The notes under the pieces were generated by a model. The model was given only the letters and a program-made list of their open reading frames with translations, was not told the DNA's origin and searched no databases. The position numbers and the translations under genes were made by a program. A stretch of DNA of 64,000 bases from Diplonema papillatum. Its lineage: Eukaryota > Euglenozoa > Diplonemea > Diplonemida > Diplonemidae. This document shows positions 37,418 to 47,848 of this stretch, piece by piece; the first letter of the stretch is position 1; each line of letters opens with the position of its first letter. The DNA is taken from positions 1 to 64,000 of the forward strand of contig JAPJBO010000412.1 of the NCBI GenBank assembly GCA_030068145.1. The letters are read 5' to 3'.

Positions 37418-38894
37418 CTGAAACTCATTTGGTGGCAGTGCCGGGCGTACGAACGAATCCGAGGGCAACACCAATATGCCGAAATTGTTGGCGCGGATCG
37501 CTCGACTTGGCCCCCGTGCCTGCAAGAACACGGGATTCTGCCGAAGGGAAGTCGAGTCAGCATCGAAGTGCTGCACACGTTCATGGCGGAGACGACGGCT
37601 GGAGAGAGAAGGAAGAGACCGGGCGGTCGGCCACCCCTGGAGACAACTGCACCCTGACGACTGCCCCCCGCGCCGGCTGAATTTCGAAGCGATCGCTGGA
37701 CCGGGGACCTTCACGGCGGTCGGAGGAGAGAGGTGGTTCCGGGCGCTGCAACATTGGCTGGATGGGATGTGCTGGTCGGTGGCGGGTGACGTGTCGACGG
37801 CAGAGCTCGCCATCGACTTTGAGGTATACACCGGATTGGACCTTCCAGGCAATGTCGTAGCAACGACGGACGGGACACCGTTGAGCATGCGTGCGAGGGT
37901 ACTCGCAAGGCTTTTGAAAACCGTCGGGGATGCGCTGGAGCGAAACGGCGACGAACCGCCTCTGCCGGGAAGGAAACTGGGGACGATAGGGTCGCTGAGA
38001 ACGGTGGGAGCCCCGCCGTGCCTCACGGGGTACGAGATGAGGCCAATCTTCCGTGGTGGTACGGAGACGATGGAAGTGCTCGAGACGCAGCTGACGACGG
38101 CTCGGCACGGATTCAACGGCGAGGCGTGGGGGATGGATCTTTTCCCGACGTACGGAGGTGGAAGGGCGGAGCGTGCGGCGAGATGGGCGGTGTTCAACGA
38201 CGCTACGGAGAAGAAGAAAGGCAAGAAGTCGGCAGTCGTCGGAGGGGATCCGTGGTACGTGCCGGAAGGGGTTCCCCGACACGAAAAGTGGGGTGAGCGG
38301 GTGTGCCACGAGCACCAAAAGGTGAAGTGCGACGTCTGCAAGCGCCGGGGCAAGTCGGTGGCGTGGTGCTGTAAGGCCCACCACAAGGAAGACGACGGCC
38401 TTGCGGTGAAGTTCTGCGCGCAGCACCGCCTGACGCAATGCGCGACGTGCAAGACGATCGCGGAGTGCTGCCGCAACGGACACCACCGGTGCCTTGATCA
38501 TGGCATGCCGACGTGTGCGCATTGCAGCCGGCTCGCGGATTTGCGGAGTCGAAGGCCCAAACTGTGCTGTCGGAAGGGGCACCACCGGGCGGCCGTGGCG
38601 AGAGCTGAAGAATCAACGACGAAGAAGAGGAAGGCGGAGCCGGAGGGCCCCGCGCCAGCGCCGAGACAGGCGAAGCGAGAGAACGTGGTGCTCGTTCTGC
38701 CGGAAGCAGCGGAAGGCGAGCAAGAGCCCGCAACATCAACACCGACGTCAGGAAGACGGCACCAACGCCAGCGAAGAAGCGGCAATCGGACTCCGCGGCG
38801 GAGCCGGTACCGAAAAGGCGCAAAGGACGCGTCGATGTGCCACGACCATCGCCCAGGCGCCGAGAAAAAGCAGAAATCGACGCGCAACCGATGA
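37418..38894 (+). pseudogene. Element C C-terminal region with triple Cys/His module
   Basis: It starts with LKLIWWQCRAYERIRGQHQY, the second half of the post-RT zinc knuckle, in one frame to about 37640. It continues in another with ALQHWLDGMCWSV, AELAIDFEVYTGL and GTIGSLRTVGAPPCLTGYE, homologous to the (TC)n-tailed element. At 38306-38590 lie three modules C-x2-H-x4-C-x2-C-x(5-13)-C-C-x(2,3)-H-H, very likely zinc-binding. A Lys/Arg/Pro/Ala-rich tail follows. Each module has eight potential ligands; the domain is not one I can name. It may bind nucleic acid, or ubiquitin in the manner of B-box or UBP-type fingers. Confidence 0.75.
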
Positions 38895-39122
38895 ACCTCG
38901 ACGAGCAATCGAAGAACAAGCGAAGCACCAAACGCGCGCCTGAGCGCGACGATCAAGACGAGCTAAAGAGGCGAAAGCATGACACTTCACGTGCGAAGAG
39001 ATAACCGCGCAGTCGGCGATGCAGATTATCGCCACTGATTCTTTGCATTCTAATGCAAACGATTACGCTCGATTACACTCGATCAGGGGGTAGGTGAATT
39101 GGCTCAATTTATCGGAAACAAA

Positions 39123-39159
39123 AAAATATTTATCGGAAACAGTTTCCGATAAATATTTT
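39123..39159. repeat. Perfect 37-base palindrome, 18-bp arms, 1-nt loop
   Basis: AAAATATTTATCGGAAAC, then A, then the exact reverse complement. It lies 38 bases past the end of element C. A short TATCGGAAAC-like echo occurs around 39113. Confidence 0.95.
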
Positions 39160-39781
39160 CCCGACTTAAGTGCTTCCCTTATGGTTTTCTCCGAAAATAC
39201 AATAATTCTTGGTCGGCGGGGGAAATACAATAATGTACAATAATCCATTCGTTTCACAACCGTGGTTATTGCTCGCATGAGAACCCGAGACTTTAGAGTC
39301 TCCGGGTGACCTTCGTCGAATGGGCTATTCTAAAGCCGATACGTACTGGGAGGGTTTGGGGGGTTTTTGTGGGCCTCGACAAACGGGTCAAGCTGGCCCG
39401 ATTGTCTTACAACCAAGACCCCTGAATGAGTCTGTCGCGGGGGTGATTTAGGGCACTTCACCGGTTACGACTCGACACCTTGCAGTTTGTTGCGCAATTG
39501 AAAGTGAGCTCCTCCGAATTCGAAGCTGCGAATTTCCAACCGCCAATTGCGCCGCGGTCTACCTTCTAGAAGTCGAAGAGCACAAAAAGGTGTGAAGAAG
39601 AGGCATCGGTACGGTACGTAGTCAGCAACGCAGCAAGAGTGTGACTACAGCGGAATGAGACTACAGCGGAATGAGATGCCAGAAACGATAAGCTGGCTGA
39701 TGTACAAGCGTAATACCGGAAGAAGTCGGTGAGCTATGAGCTTTTCGTACCTCCTTCGCAGTTCACAGGTTTTTTCTCGGT
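39160..39781. other. 3' flank of RPS17 copy B, repeat shared with an intron
   Basis: No gene. Bases 39218-39266 (GGGGGAAATACAATAATGTA...) resemble 42848-42898 inside the second intron of RPS17 copy A at roughly four of five positions. Confidence 0.55.
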
Positions 39782-41352
39782 CTACTGCCTTTTCTTTACC
39801 CTCAGGTTGTGGAGGTTTTCCATGCTCATATCCCGCAGCATAGTGAGAACCAGTTCATCGACTTCGATGCCGTCCGCAATCACCTGGTCCACTGCGGAAA
39901 CCTGTGGCAGTGGGTTGACTCTGCTCCACGTTGAGGCGGATCTTCCGGGAAAGGCGCGGGTGCTGTCGTTAGCTCTAAGAAGGCAGATTCTGGCCGGCAA
40001 TCCTCAGGAAACACGCCGTCCGATTGGTCGACGTCATTGGACATTGGAATGGACTCTCGGATCAACACAAATTTCCTGGGGCCTGGCATCGGTGGTACCT
40101 TTTTTCGGGTGATCACACCAGTGTTTGCACCCTTTTGGTCACATGCTGAACTTGAACCCCCGGGAGCGAACTTTCATTCACTAGTAACCGTATTAGGAAT
40201 AATGCGTGTAAGGAATATGTTGAAGTGACCATTCCGGTGTCCCCGCTCAATGCAACGCAAAAACTCGATCGGCAGCATTGCTTGGTTGCTTTTCCCAAGC
40301 TGGGCGGTGTGTACGAATGGCAGGGACGTAATACAAGCTGATGATTCTGCTTGATAATTGATAATTGCAATAATTGATCCTCATCACGACACAAGTTCCA
40401 AAGATTTCCCATCCTCTTCAAGATAGGTAGCCGGGGGTTTTACCCTTCAAGAACGAGAGCGGGGATCCTATACGGCTTAAAACGGGGAATTTTACTAGAC
40501 TGGGACATGGCGCGCATGGCCGCTCCTAGTTGGTAGATTTGTCGGGTTATTTCCGTTAACGAACGAGATCTCGACCCGGCGTCGTTGTGGTGTCTTTTGG
40601 TACCGGCGGCTTGCTGCTGACCCGAGATGCGCACCACTTCTTGAGGGGACTCTGCGCGTGCGATGATGACGCGCGGAAAAGCAAGCCAATAGCAGTCGGT
40701 CTACTGGCGCATTAAACGAGTTTGAGAGCCTTGGGACACCCAGCTCCATTTTCGGGTTCCAGGTTTTACCTGCTTCAATACTAATCTCAATACGATGAGT
40801 CAAGCCCGCGACGCAAATTTGTGGCGTTTATTTTTCCATCGAGATACATTTACAGTTGAAGACATTGCATTCGCTGTAGAACTACATACTTCGGGTACGA
40901 AGTCCATGCGTCGTTCCCGCTCTTCTTCCTGTAGCTTCAGGGAGATGCCGCGCACGGGGCCGCGCGAGATCCGTTTCATAAGATGAGTTGTGAAGCCGGC
41001 AATCTTGTTGCGCAGCCGCTTCGATGGTATCAAGCTAACTTCCTCAGTGACCTGTGTGCTTTTATGACAGCGTTTGGGACAATGAGCGGGGCTTCGGTTG
41101 GACGGTTATCCACTCAGCATTGGTGCAGGTGGCATGCGGTCACGGCTAGCGTTTCCTTTCATGTCATCTATCGGAAGATTCGTGACAATGCTGGTGATGA
41201 TGATGGCAATTGCTGGCTGGGATCGGGTTTCATCAATACCCCTTCTGGCATACCTTTTTGTTCACGTGGAAATCCATCGTCAGCTTCGTATAGTACTTCT
41301 CGACAAGAGTTCGCGAGGCTCTTTTGACGGTCTTAGTGCGAACCTTCCCCAT
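39782..41352 (-). CDS. RPS17: Ribosomal protein eS17, copy B (three exons)
   Basis: Cytosolic small-subunit protein eS17. Exons on the minus strand: 41352-41254 (33 codons, [13 protein letters not shown]...), 41051-40890 (54 codons, [44 protein letters not shown]) and 39901-39782 (39 codons plus stop). Total 126 aa, near the family's usual 125-140. Both introns are phase 0 (202 and 988 bases), with donors GTATGC and GTATGT and acceptors CAG. The C-terminal part ([18 protein letters not shown]) matches the conserved end. It lies directly downstream of copy A in the same orientation, so the pair arose by tandem duplication. No lesion is seen. Confidence 0.95.
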
Positions 41353-41830
41353 TTTCCCTGCCTTTCGGGCTTAACCTTTTTGTGGCGATTTGCTTCAGCA
41401 GAGAGAATAGGGTAGTACCTCCGCGAACGGGGCATGTGTTCCAATGTTGGCAGTTTTCCCCTTGCAAGTTCACCGGTCTGCTCCAAAACAGACAGCGGCG
41501 GGAAAATTGTAGTGCAATGTTTGGACAGGATACTGCCTTTGGGGTCCGAGGTGAGGAACTCCAATCCCGCTAGACAGACCTTCGGGGTTGTGTTCATCTT
41601 GCGACCTGCACGCTGTCGCGTCTTAGTTGCAACAGACCTCGTTTACTTTGCTCACGCTGAAGAACTGAAGTGGAAACTGAAGACTCGGGCAGACGTATGC
41701 ATGAAAAGAAAATGGAAGAGACAGAGTGATCGAAAGGAAGCGCACAAAAAGAAAGCTTCACCGCGCTCTGTGTGTCTTACACCCTAGAGGGCAGAGTATA
41801 ATGTCCACCCTTCCGCCTTTCAGACAGCTC

Positions 41831-43725
41831 TCAGTGTCTCGTGGTCTTTTCCCTCTTCAGGTTGTGAAGGTTGCCCATGTTCATGTCTCGGAGCATCTCG
41901 AGCACAAGGTCATCTACAACAATACCGTCCTGGATAGCCTGGTCGACAGCGGAAACCTGCGTAGTTGCAATATATATGGGTTTCGATGTTCTGTTCTGAT
42001 TGGCATGCCGAGCTGTGCTCGGACCTTTTTGGTTAGAGAAACCATTTTGCCCAGTTGGCGTTTGTTGTGTGAGGTCTTCAAGTTCCAACAGGATGGCCCC
42101 GGATCAGACATGGATTGAAAGCATCTTTGGTAGACCAAGTTTGAGGCGAGGATGGTGGGTGTATGGACCGCGACAGCATTTTTACCTGCGGTACAGTAAC
42201 TTACCACAACGGGCATCACGGGGGGACTGTGGGCTGCGCCCTTCATCCAGGAGTTCCTCCTCACCGCTGTGCGGCCGGCACGGCGAGAGACCTAGTCGGC
42301 ATGAGTCGGCGATAACCCCCGCCAAGTCCTGTGAGCTTGTTCCTCCGGTGGTAAATCCGGTGTGCTCATTCGCGGGCGGTCGCTGCGGCTTCGGCTTCTG
42401 CCTGCTCGCATCGTGTCCGCGCTTTTGCGGAGGGCACACGCGCGTCGTCGGTTCTCGTCCTCCGTTGGTGGTCCCGCGGTCGCTTGTCCCGACGCGCGTT
42501 CGGTCCATTCGTTTTTGGACCTGTGGCGGCGGCTTCGGCCCCAGCACCCTCGCCCTGTCGACAGGCTCTCGCTTTACGGCAGCTCATGTAGTAGCAATTG
42601 TCGAACTGCCGAAGCAGCTGGAGACAGCGCAGGGCTTAGGTGTGCACTCAGCCATCAGAGCCCCAGAGCTCGCCACTTGGCCTGTCACAGCTGCTACCCT
42701 GGCGGTGGCAATGAAGGCGCGCGCAGCTATCTAGCTAGATGTACGTAGACAATTTAATACAACAGCCGCACCGGACGCAGGTTGATCCGAGAGCTCACTA
42801 CGGGAGGTGGCGCTGCTCGCCTGTCAATCTCATAATTTACAATGATGTGGGGGAAATCCAATGATGTACAATAATCTTTTCGATTCACGACCGTATTTCA
42901 CGGTAGTGGGTCAGCGACTTCACGACGGCATACCTCCGGGACGAAATCCATGCGCCTCTCGCGTTCCTCCTCTTGCAGCTTGAGGGAAATACCACGGACC
43001 GGACCACGCGAGATGCGCTTCATGAGGTGCGTCGTGAAACCGGAGATCTTGTTCCGGAGTCTCTTGGACGGAATGTCGCTGACTTCCTCAATTACCTGTG
43101 ACAGTGAATAAGTGCATTTCAAACCCTCAGAAGCAGGGCACTCCGAACCAACTTAGTTAGAATACTGGTTGGCCAGGGTTTAACTTCCTGTTCGAAATTC
43201 CGTAAGCACATCGGCGAGTGGATGCAAGGTCGCAAAAACTCTTCACTTCTGGTGAAAACGTCGTCAGCTTTTCAGCGTTTGTTGTTTTGTCACACAACAC
43301 GCGGAATGTGTCACACGTACCTACCCGGGTGCGGAGGGACGGTCGTCATCAAGACTACCACACCCTTCCTCTCTGCTGAAATAGCTGACCTTCGTAACGA
43401 ATTGAGAGGGACGCAAGTGCACCGAATGCCGTGGTAATCCAGCCGGTGTTACTGATCGTACACAAAGATGCAGTACCCTCAAACTTCGACCGCTGCCAAA
43501 TTGTTGGTACGATGGCCATGTCTACTTGCAACATAGACAATTTGCAGTAAACTGAACCTGTTGAAGACACGCTGAAGGAAGCAGCTACACGACTCCACAC
43601 TGAATGACATCAAGAAAAAATCATACCTTCTTGTTCGTGTGGAAGTCCATCGTCAGCTTTGAGTAGTACTTCTCAACGAGCGTCCTCGAGGCTCTCTTGA
43701 CGGTCTTAGTACGCACCTTTCCCAT
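41831..43725 (-). CDS. RPS17: Ribosomal protein eS17, copy A (three exons)
   Basis: Exons on the minus strand: 43725-43627 (33 codons), 43095-42934 (54 codons) and 41956-41831 (41 codons plus stop), total 128 aa. Intron positions and phases are the same as in copy B; introns are 531 and 977 bases with donors GTATGA and GTATGC. Differences from copy B are concentrated in exon 3 ([20 protein letters not shown]) and in a few exon 2 residues ([13 protein letters not shown] against [13 protein letters not shown]). Most of the ribosome-binding core is identical, so both copies appear functional. The second intron holds a GC-rich block (about 42180-42720) and the repeat shared with 39218-39266. Confidence 0.95.
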
Positions 43726-44393
43726 TGTTGATGAGTCTCTTTGTTGCTTCCTAAGACTGAAAAACGAGTGAGGGCGGTACACGACGGCATAGCCCTCGAA
43801 TATCAGGGCATAATACGGGTAGTGGCCCACCAAAATAGTCTGCGTCGCATGACGTCTTTCGAAACATGTGATCCACCAGCAGGTGGCGCACAGCCGCGGC
43901 ACGAAGAACTAGAGTCGGCATGAAGTGGCACATATCCTCACACCAGAGTTGGTGGTGGGATTTCAGCCACACGCCTGCTCTTTGCGCTGCCGTCGGCTAC
44001 CTCTCGAGCTTTCCCACACCTGCCACATTTCGCAGGGCGACTGCCCTCCCGCGATTTTGTCAGCGGTTTTCGTGCAGAGACTTGCGATAGGTGAAGGAAC
44101 GGGTGAACATGTGAAAAACGGGTTGAAAGAAAGCCGAGGAAGGAAAAGACAGTTCCGAGAGGGCGGGGGGTATAAGAACGTGCTTGGAGTGGCTGGGTGC
44201 GGGGGGTCAGAAGCTGTGGAAACGCGTCATCTGTGTTTCCGACGATCTCGTGTGGGCACTACTTATTATATGCGGTCCACCATCTACCCTTGACGAATTG
44301 CCTCCCCCTATCCCCTGGAGCTGCATAGAACCAAAGAATGTGGCGATCTAAATTTTCAGCTATAAATTCGTTGCATTCCATCACAGTGCACCA
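43726..44393. other. RPS17 copy A upstream region
   Basis: The immediate 5' flank of copy A. No TATA box or other promoter element can be asserted. No gene is recognised. Confidence 0.35.
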
Positions 44394-44594
44394 TGACTCG
44401 AGCAGAATTCCAAAGACGCAGAAGATCCACTCCGGAATGCGGCCCGCCAGTGGCCCCGTCCCGTCGCCAGCAAAACGAAGACGGGGGGACCCCTCAACGG
44501 AAAAAGAAGTGTCCAGAGCAACGCGTGAACATCGAAGGCAGGGTTTGCAGAAGCATACACACACACCGGCAAGGACGGGAAAAGACCGCGTGAA
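44394..44594 (+). CDS. Small basic ORF, 66 aa, unidentified
   Basis: MTRAEFQRRRRSTPECG... is Arg/Lys/Pro-rich and short. A competing minus-strand frame over the same bases (44630-44259) starts with a hydrophobic, signal-like stretch (ALALILLIVF). Neither can be assigned. It is listed only because the interval between the host genes otherwise lacks candidates. Confidence 0.15.
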
Positions 44595-44662
44595 GACGAT
44601 GAGTAGAATGAGTGCAAGCGCCTGAAGCACTACACGGTACGTAAAGCACGGCCTATCGGGAG

Positions 44663-44821
44663 ATGGACCAGCTTGCAGCAGTCATTCTGGCGACCGAGAA
44701 ACCCGAAAAAGACCCGTGGCCGGACGAGGCGACAATTGCCGTTCGCGGAGCAGTGGAGAAAATAGGGAAGCTTCGGCCAGTTTCTTTTAGAGCTGCGACT
44801 CTCAAGCCCGACAGCAGGTGA
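44663..44821 (+). CDS. Possible first exon of a small plus-strand gene
   Basis: 52 residues with good protein character (MDQLAAVILATEKPEKDPWP, ...VRGAVEKIGKLRPVSF). The frame ends at ...GACAGCAG|GTGAAG, a consensus splice donor, with the stop only just beyond it. If real, it would be a plus-strand gene among minus-strand neighbours. No second exon was identified. Confidence 0.25.
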   Translation: MDQLAAVILATEKPEKDPWPDEATIAVRGAVEKIGKLRPVSFRAATLKPDSR

Positions 44822-45454
44822 AGCCCGACAATGAAAGTCATACGTCCCTCGAGCATTCCGGACCGCTGCACAAGAGATGGGCTTTTTGGGACTTTCTGCC
44901 CTCCCGTTGAAAGGCTTTCGGTATTGGCTTCTTTCGTGCTCCGGTACCGGACATCAAGTCTACAAAAAGGGTATCCCAGTGTGCCTTTCTGATCATGAGG
45001 ACCACAGAATTTACTCCAGGCAGGAGGAGGGGGTAAAAAGCTGTAAACGTAAAGAGCGGAGAAGCGGTGTGGAAGGAGGGGGCAAAGGTGACGGAATGTA
45101 AATGATGCGTGTGACACGTCCATAATAGAGAACGATGTTCGAGTTTTCTTTTTCAGAGCCTGAGAGGGCTCCTGTTCTCTAATACAGTCTGCCGAGCGCT
45201 AGCGCACGCGACGACAGAAAAAGACAGCACCGACAGCACTTGGCGTTTAAATTGGCCCAGATAAAACCCGATGCACCAATGTTTGGCACTTCCGACAGCG
45301 TCACGCCACCAGCAGCGCATGAAAATGCGCCACGGGGTTTGTGGATTGCCGGAAATTTCATGACAGGGGTGGGGAGAAGTGTGGAAAGCAGAGAAAGTCA
45401 CCTTGAGCCAGAAGCTCTGTGTCCGGTATTCGGTATTGTGTCGCGCTGGTGATG

Positions 45455-45545
45455 TTCAGAGAGAGCCGATGCCTCTCATCTCACTTTTAGCGTCGTGCGC
45501 TAGTGGGGGAATCATGCACAAATGAGTGCTATTATCGATGTATCC
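45455..45545. repeat. Family X terminal block joined to a diverged P repeat
   Basis: GAGCCGATGCCTCTCATCTC matches the X end at about 24225. It is followed at once by GCTAGTGGGGGAATCAT and CAAATGAGT, a decayed P repeat. X ends and P repeats also adjoin at 24180 and 24946. Confidence 0.55.
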
Positions 45546-45745
45546 GAAACAGTGCCGCGCCCGCAGCACCTCGGCTGACCGATGCGCTGTACCGCAGTCC
45601 AGCAAGTCCCGTGGCTATTTATTGTTTTTTCCGACACCGACCCCAACAGGTCACACGTGCGTTACTGCGCTGCGCGTTGCTCTGGGGTCTCAGTTTCTTC
45701 TGTTTCGCGGTCCTGTGTGTGCGTGCCCAGCAGCGCGGTGATGCT

Positions 45746-47353
45746 TCAACGACGAGAGCCGGAGACAGCTGTGTCACCAGATTGAGATTGGCCTGCACTT
45801 GTACCAGACGAGGATTCGTAGCACTGTTGAGAGCAGACGTTGCTGGAAGAGCCGGTTTGCACAGGACCGATGTGGATGGCACACCAAGGGTCGGCCATGG
45901 GCGGAGTAGCAAAGATGGCAACGACGGCTGCATCCACGGTGAGAGGGACAACGACGGACAGGCCGGCTTCTAACTGACCGTGGAATGCAACCATCGGCTG
46001 CTGGGTATTGTCCGTGCTGCCGGCTTCCGCGAATGAAGGGGCGCAGGATCCAGGGCTCCAACCTTGCAACTCCAGAGCGACGGGAAGGCCTCCGTTCTTT
46101 GCGGATGTCGCGCATCCGTCGCAACGGTAGAAGGCCACAACAACGTCGCACGCCTCGGAGCTACAGCAGAAGAGGGTGATGTCCGTCTGGGCTGCGATGG
46201 GGAGGGACGGCACGAACGCGTGGCCCCCGACGTAACTCGGAGGAACATGGAAAAAGTTGAGTCCACCTGCAGACAGCGGCGACTGGGCATCGACGGCCAC
46301 CGGCGACACAGCGTCGGAGCCGACTTGAACTGTCACACCGGCAGGAGGACACACGGGCGCAGGCTGGGGGCGGGTGCCGCCTGCCATCGCGTCTGTGTCT
46401 TGTGGTGGAGTCGGCGTCGAGTTCGACGACGGAACGCACGACTCGACGGCAATGCTGAATTCAGTCGGTGACTCGCTGACGGCGACAACACCGCTAGGAG
46501 CTTCACCGCACTGCTCTTCGCAGAAGTTCCATGACAACCCGTTCAGAAACTGCAGCGTGTACTTGCCGGATGCTGTGACGTTAATCACCATCCGCGCTGA
46601 GTGCTCGAACATGTCATCGCTGTCCGAGGACACAACGCCAACAGCGCTCGTGCTGCAGTCACTGCATTGCGACAGGTACCTCTCGTTTGAAGTTTGGAAC
46701 GCGTAGCTGTGGCTACCGATTGCGTGCACAGTGAACTGTACATCAGAAGCATCTGACGACGCGGAGGTCGCCTTCTGCGTGAGCACACCGTCCGACGTGC
46801 CGCGGCACGTGGCGTCCTTGCACCAGTGCATGAGCAAACCCTCTACGCTAAAAGACACCGTCCAGCCTGCCTGCGGAATATTCATGGAGCCATCGAAGTT
46901 TCCCCCAGAACAGACAGGGCACGACACGGTGACGACGCGGAAATGACAGGACGAGTCATCCAGCTCGGTACCCTGTACCCCAACCATCTTGTCAAGTGGG
47001 TCGACTGACAAATACTGTCCAACGGAAGTCGACTTGATCACATACATCCCCTGAAATGCCACCAACTTGAACTGAGCCGTTCCCCAATGCGCACTCGGAC
47101 CTGTTGTCGTCAGCGCAGTCCCCAGCTGGGACAAAAAGGTGCCTGTCCAACTTCGCAGAGCGAGCTGGCCGTCGTCGACGTAAACGACTGTGAACTGCGC
47201 ATCTTTGGTGGTCCTTGACCCAGTTGCGGCTGCGTAGCCCGATGCATCTGGTCTCACGTACGTTCTGGAGCCCACTGATAATAACGCGATCTTGCAGCCA
47301 GGTGCAAATTGCGCTGTCGCTGCGGCCAGCACGGTGAGTATGAGGAGCGCCAT
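45746..47353 (-). CDS. Secreted protein with two beta-trefoil-like domains
   Basis: 535 aa, no intron. The N-terminal MALLILTVLAAATA is a signal peptide. Residues ~20-145 look like a fascin/ricin-type beta-trefoil (LALRSWTGTFLSQLG; MYVIKSTSVGQYLSV). About 150-315 is a second, Cys-containing trefoil-like domain (SFSVEGLLMHWCKDATC; SYAFQTSNERYLSQC; YTLQFLNGLSWNFC). A Pro-rich linker follows (~320-340), then a C-terminal beta-rich domain (~340-505; ITLFCCSSEACDVVVAFYRC), and a Ser/Gly/Gln-rich tail. Paired Cys imply an extracellular, disulphide-bonded protein. A carbohydrate- or surface-binding role is inferred from fold only. The ATG is the first in frame and gives a proper signal peptide. Confidence 0.6.
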   Translation of the reverse strand: MALLILTVLAAATAQFAPGCKIALLSVGSRTYVRPDASGYAAATGSRTTKDAQFTVVYVDDGQLALRSWTGTFLSQLGTALTTTGPSAHWGTAQFKLVAFQGMYVIKSTSVGQYLSVDPLDKMVGVQGTELDDSSCHFRVVTVSCPVCSGGNFDGSMNIPQAGWTVSFSVEGLLMHWCKDATCRGTSDGVLTQKATSASSDASDVQFTVHAIGSHSYAFQTSNERYLSQCSDCSTSAVGVVSSDSDDMFEHSARMVINVTASGKYTLQFLNGLSWNFCEEQCGEAPSGVVAVSESPTEFSIAVESCVPSSNSTPTPPQDTDAMAGGTRPQPAPVCPPAGVTVQVGSDAVSPVAVDAQSPLSAGGLNFFHVPPSYVGGHAFVPSLPIAAQTDITLFCCSSEACDVVVAFYRCDGCATSAKNGGLPVALELQGWSPGSCAPSFAEAGSTDNTQQPMVAFHGQLEAGLSVVVPLTVDAAVVAIFATPPMADPWCAIHIGPVQTGSSSNVCSQQCYESSSGTSAGQSQSGDTAVSGSRR

Positions 47354-47848
47354 ATATTGCGTTCTTGTTGGGTGGGGATGCTGATAGGGTAGGGTCCTAC
47401 TGTGTTTTGGAAATTAAGCGTGATACAGTTCCGTAAGTCAAGAGTGCTACCAGAACGCTGAATAGTGAATGCTTGACAACAGCAGGATTCAGACGGGTTC
47501 CTACTGTTCTCATCCAGTTCCCGTATTCTTCCAGCCGACATTGACCTACGAGTCCGATTAACTTGCAACCCCTCTGTCGACACGTGTCGCATGCAGCAAG
47601 ATGGGGTTGTGAAAAAACGCGAACGCGAGGACTCGTGGTACGACGTTGGTGGTGAGCAAATGGACCCTGTAAAGGGATCCATTTGCAAGATTGGTTGGTT
47701 CGCAATGGGGAAGAGTCGCAGGTACACGCTGCTACGAAGAGAGGTCATCGAAAGAGCGTGCAGAGAAAGAAAAGTTGGCACGGTGCAAGAGATGGAAATC
47801 GTGTGTCGTGTGAGCGAGGAGCCGCTTGCCATGTACTGCCGCATGCGC

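Larger units (their letters stand above)
31798..39085 (+). mobile_element. Element C: multi-ORF APE non-LTR retrotransposon with OTU protease
   Basis: Order: ORF1 with RNA-binding and coiled-coil character (31974-33887), an OTU protease ORF (33903-34430), APE endonuclease and RT (34456-37153, frameshifted, palm deleted), and a C-terminal region with zinc knuckle and triple Cys/His module to 38894. The 3' end (about 39085) is shared with the copy ending at 23907. The 5' end is not defined; I place it after the decamer repeat. At least two frameshifts, one large deletion and a ~280-base inverted-repeat insert show this copy is dead, while ORF1 and OTU remain open. Confidence 0.8.

Noticed and set aside
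44653-45123. 156-aa minus-strand protein
   Set aside because: No domain character; it lies opposite a better plus-strand exon candidate at 44663-44821.
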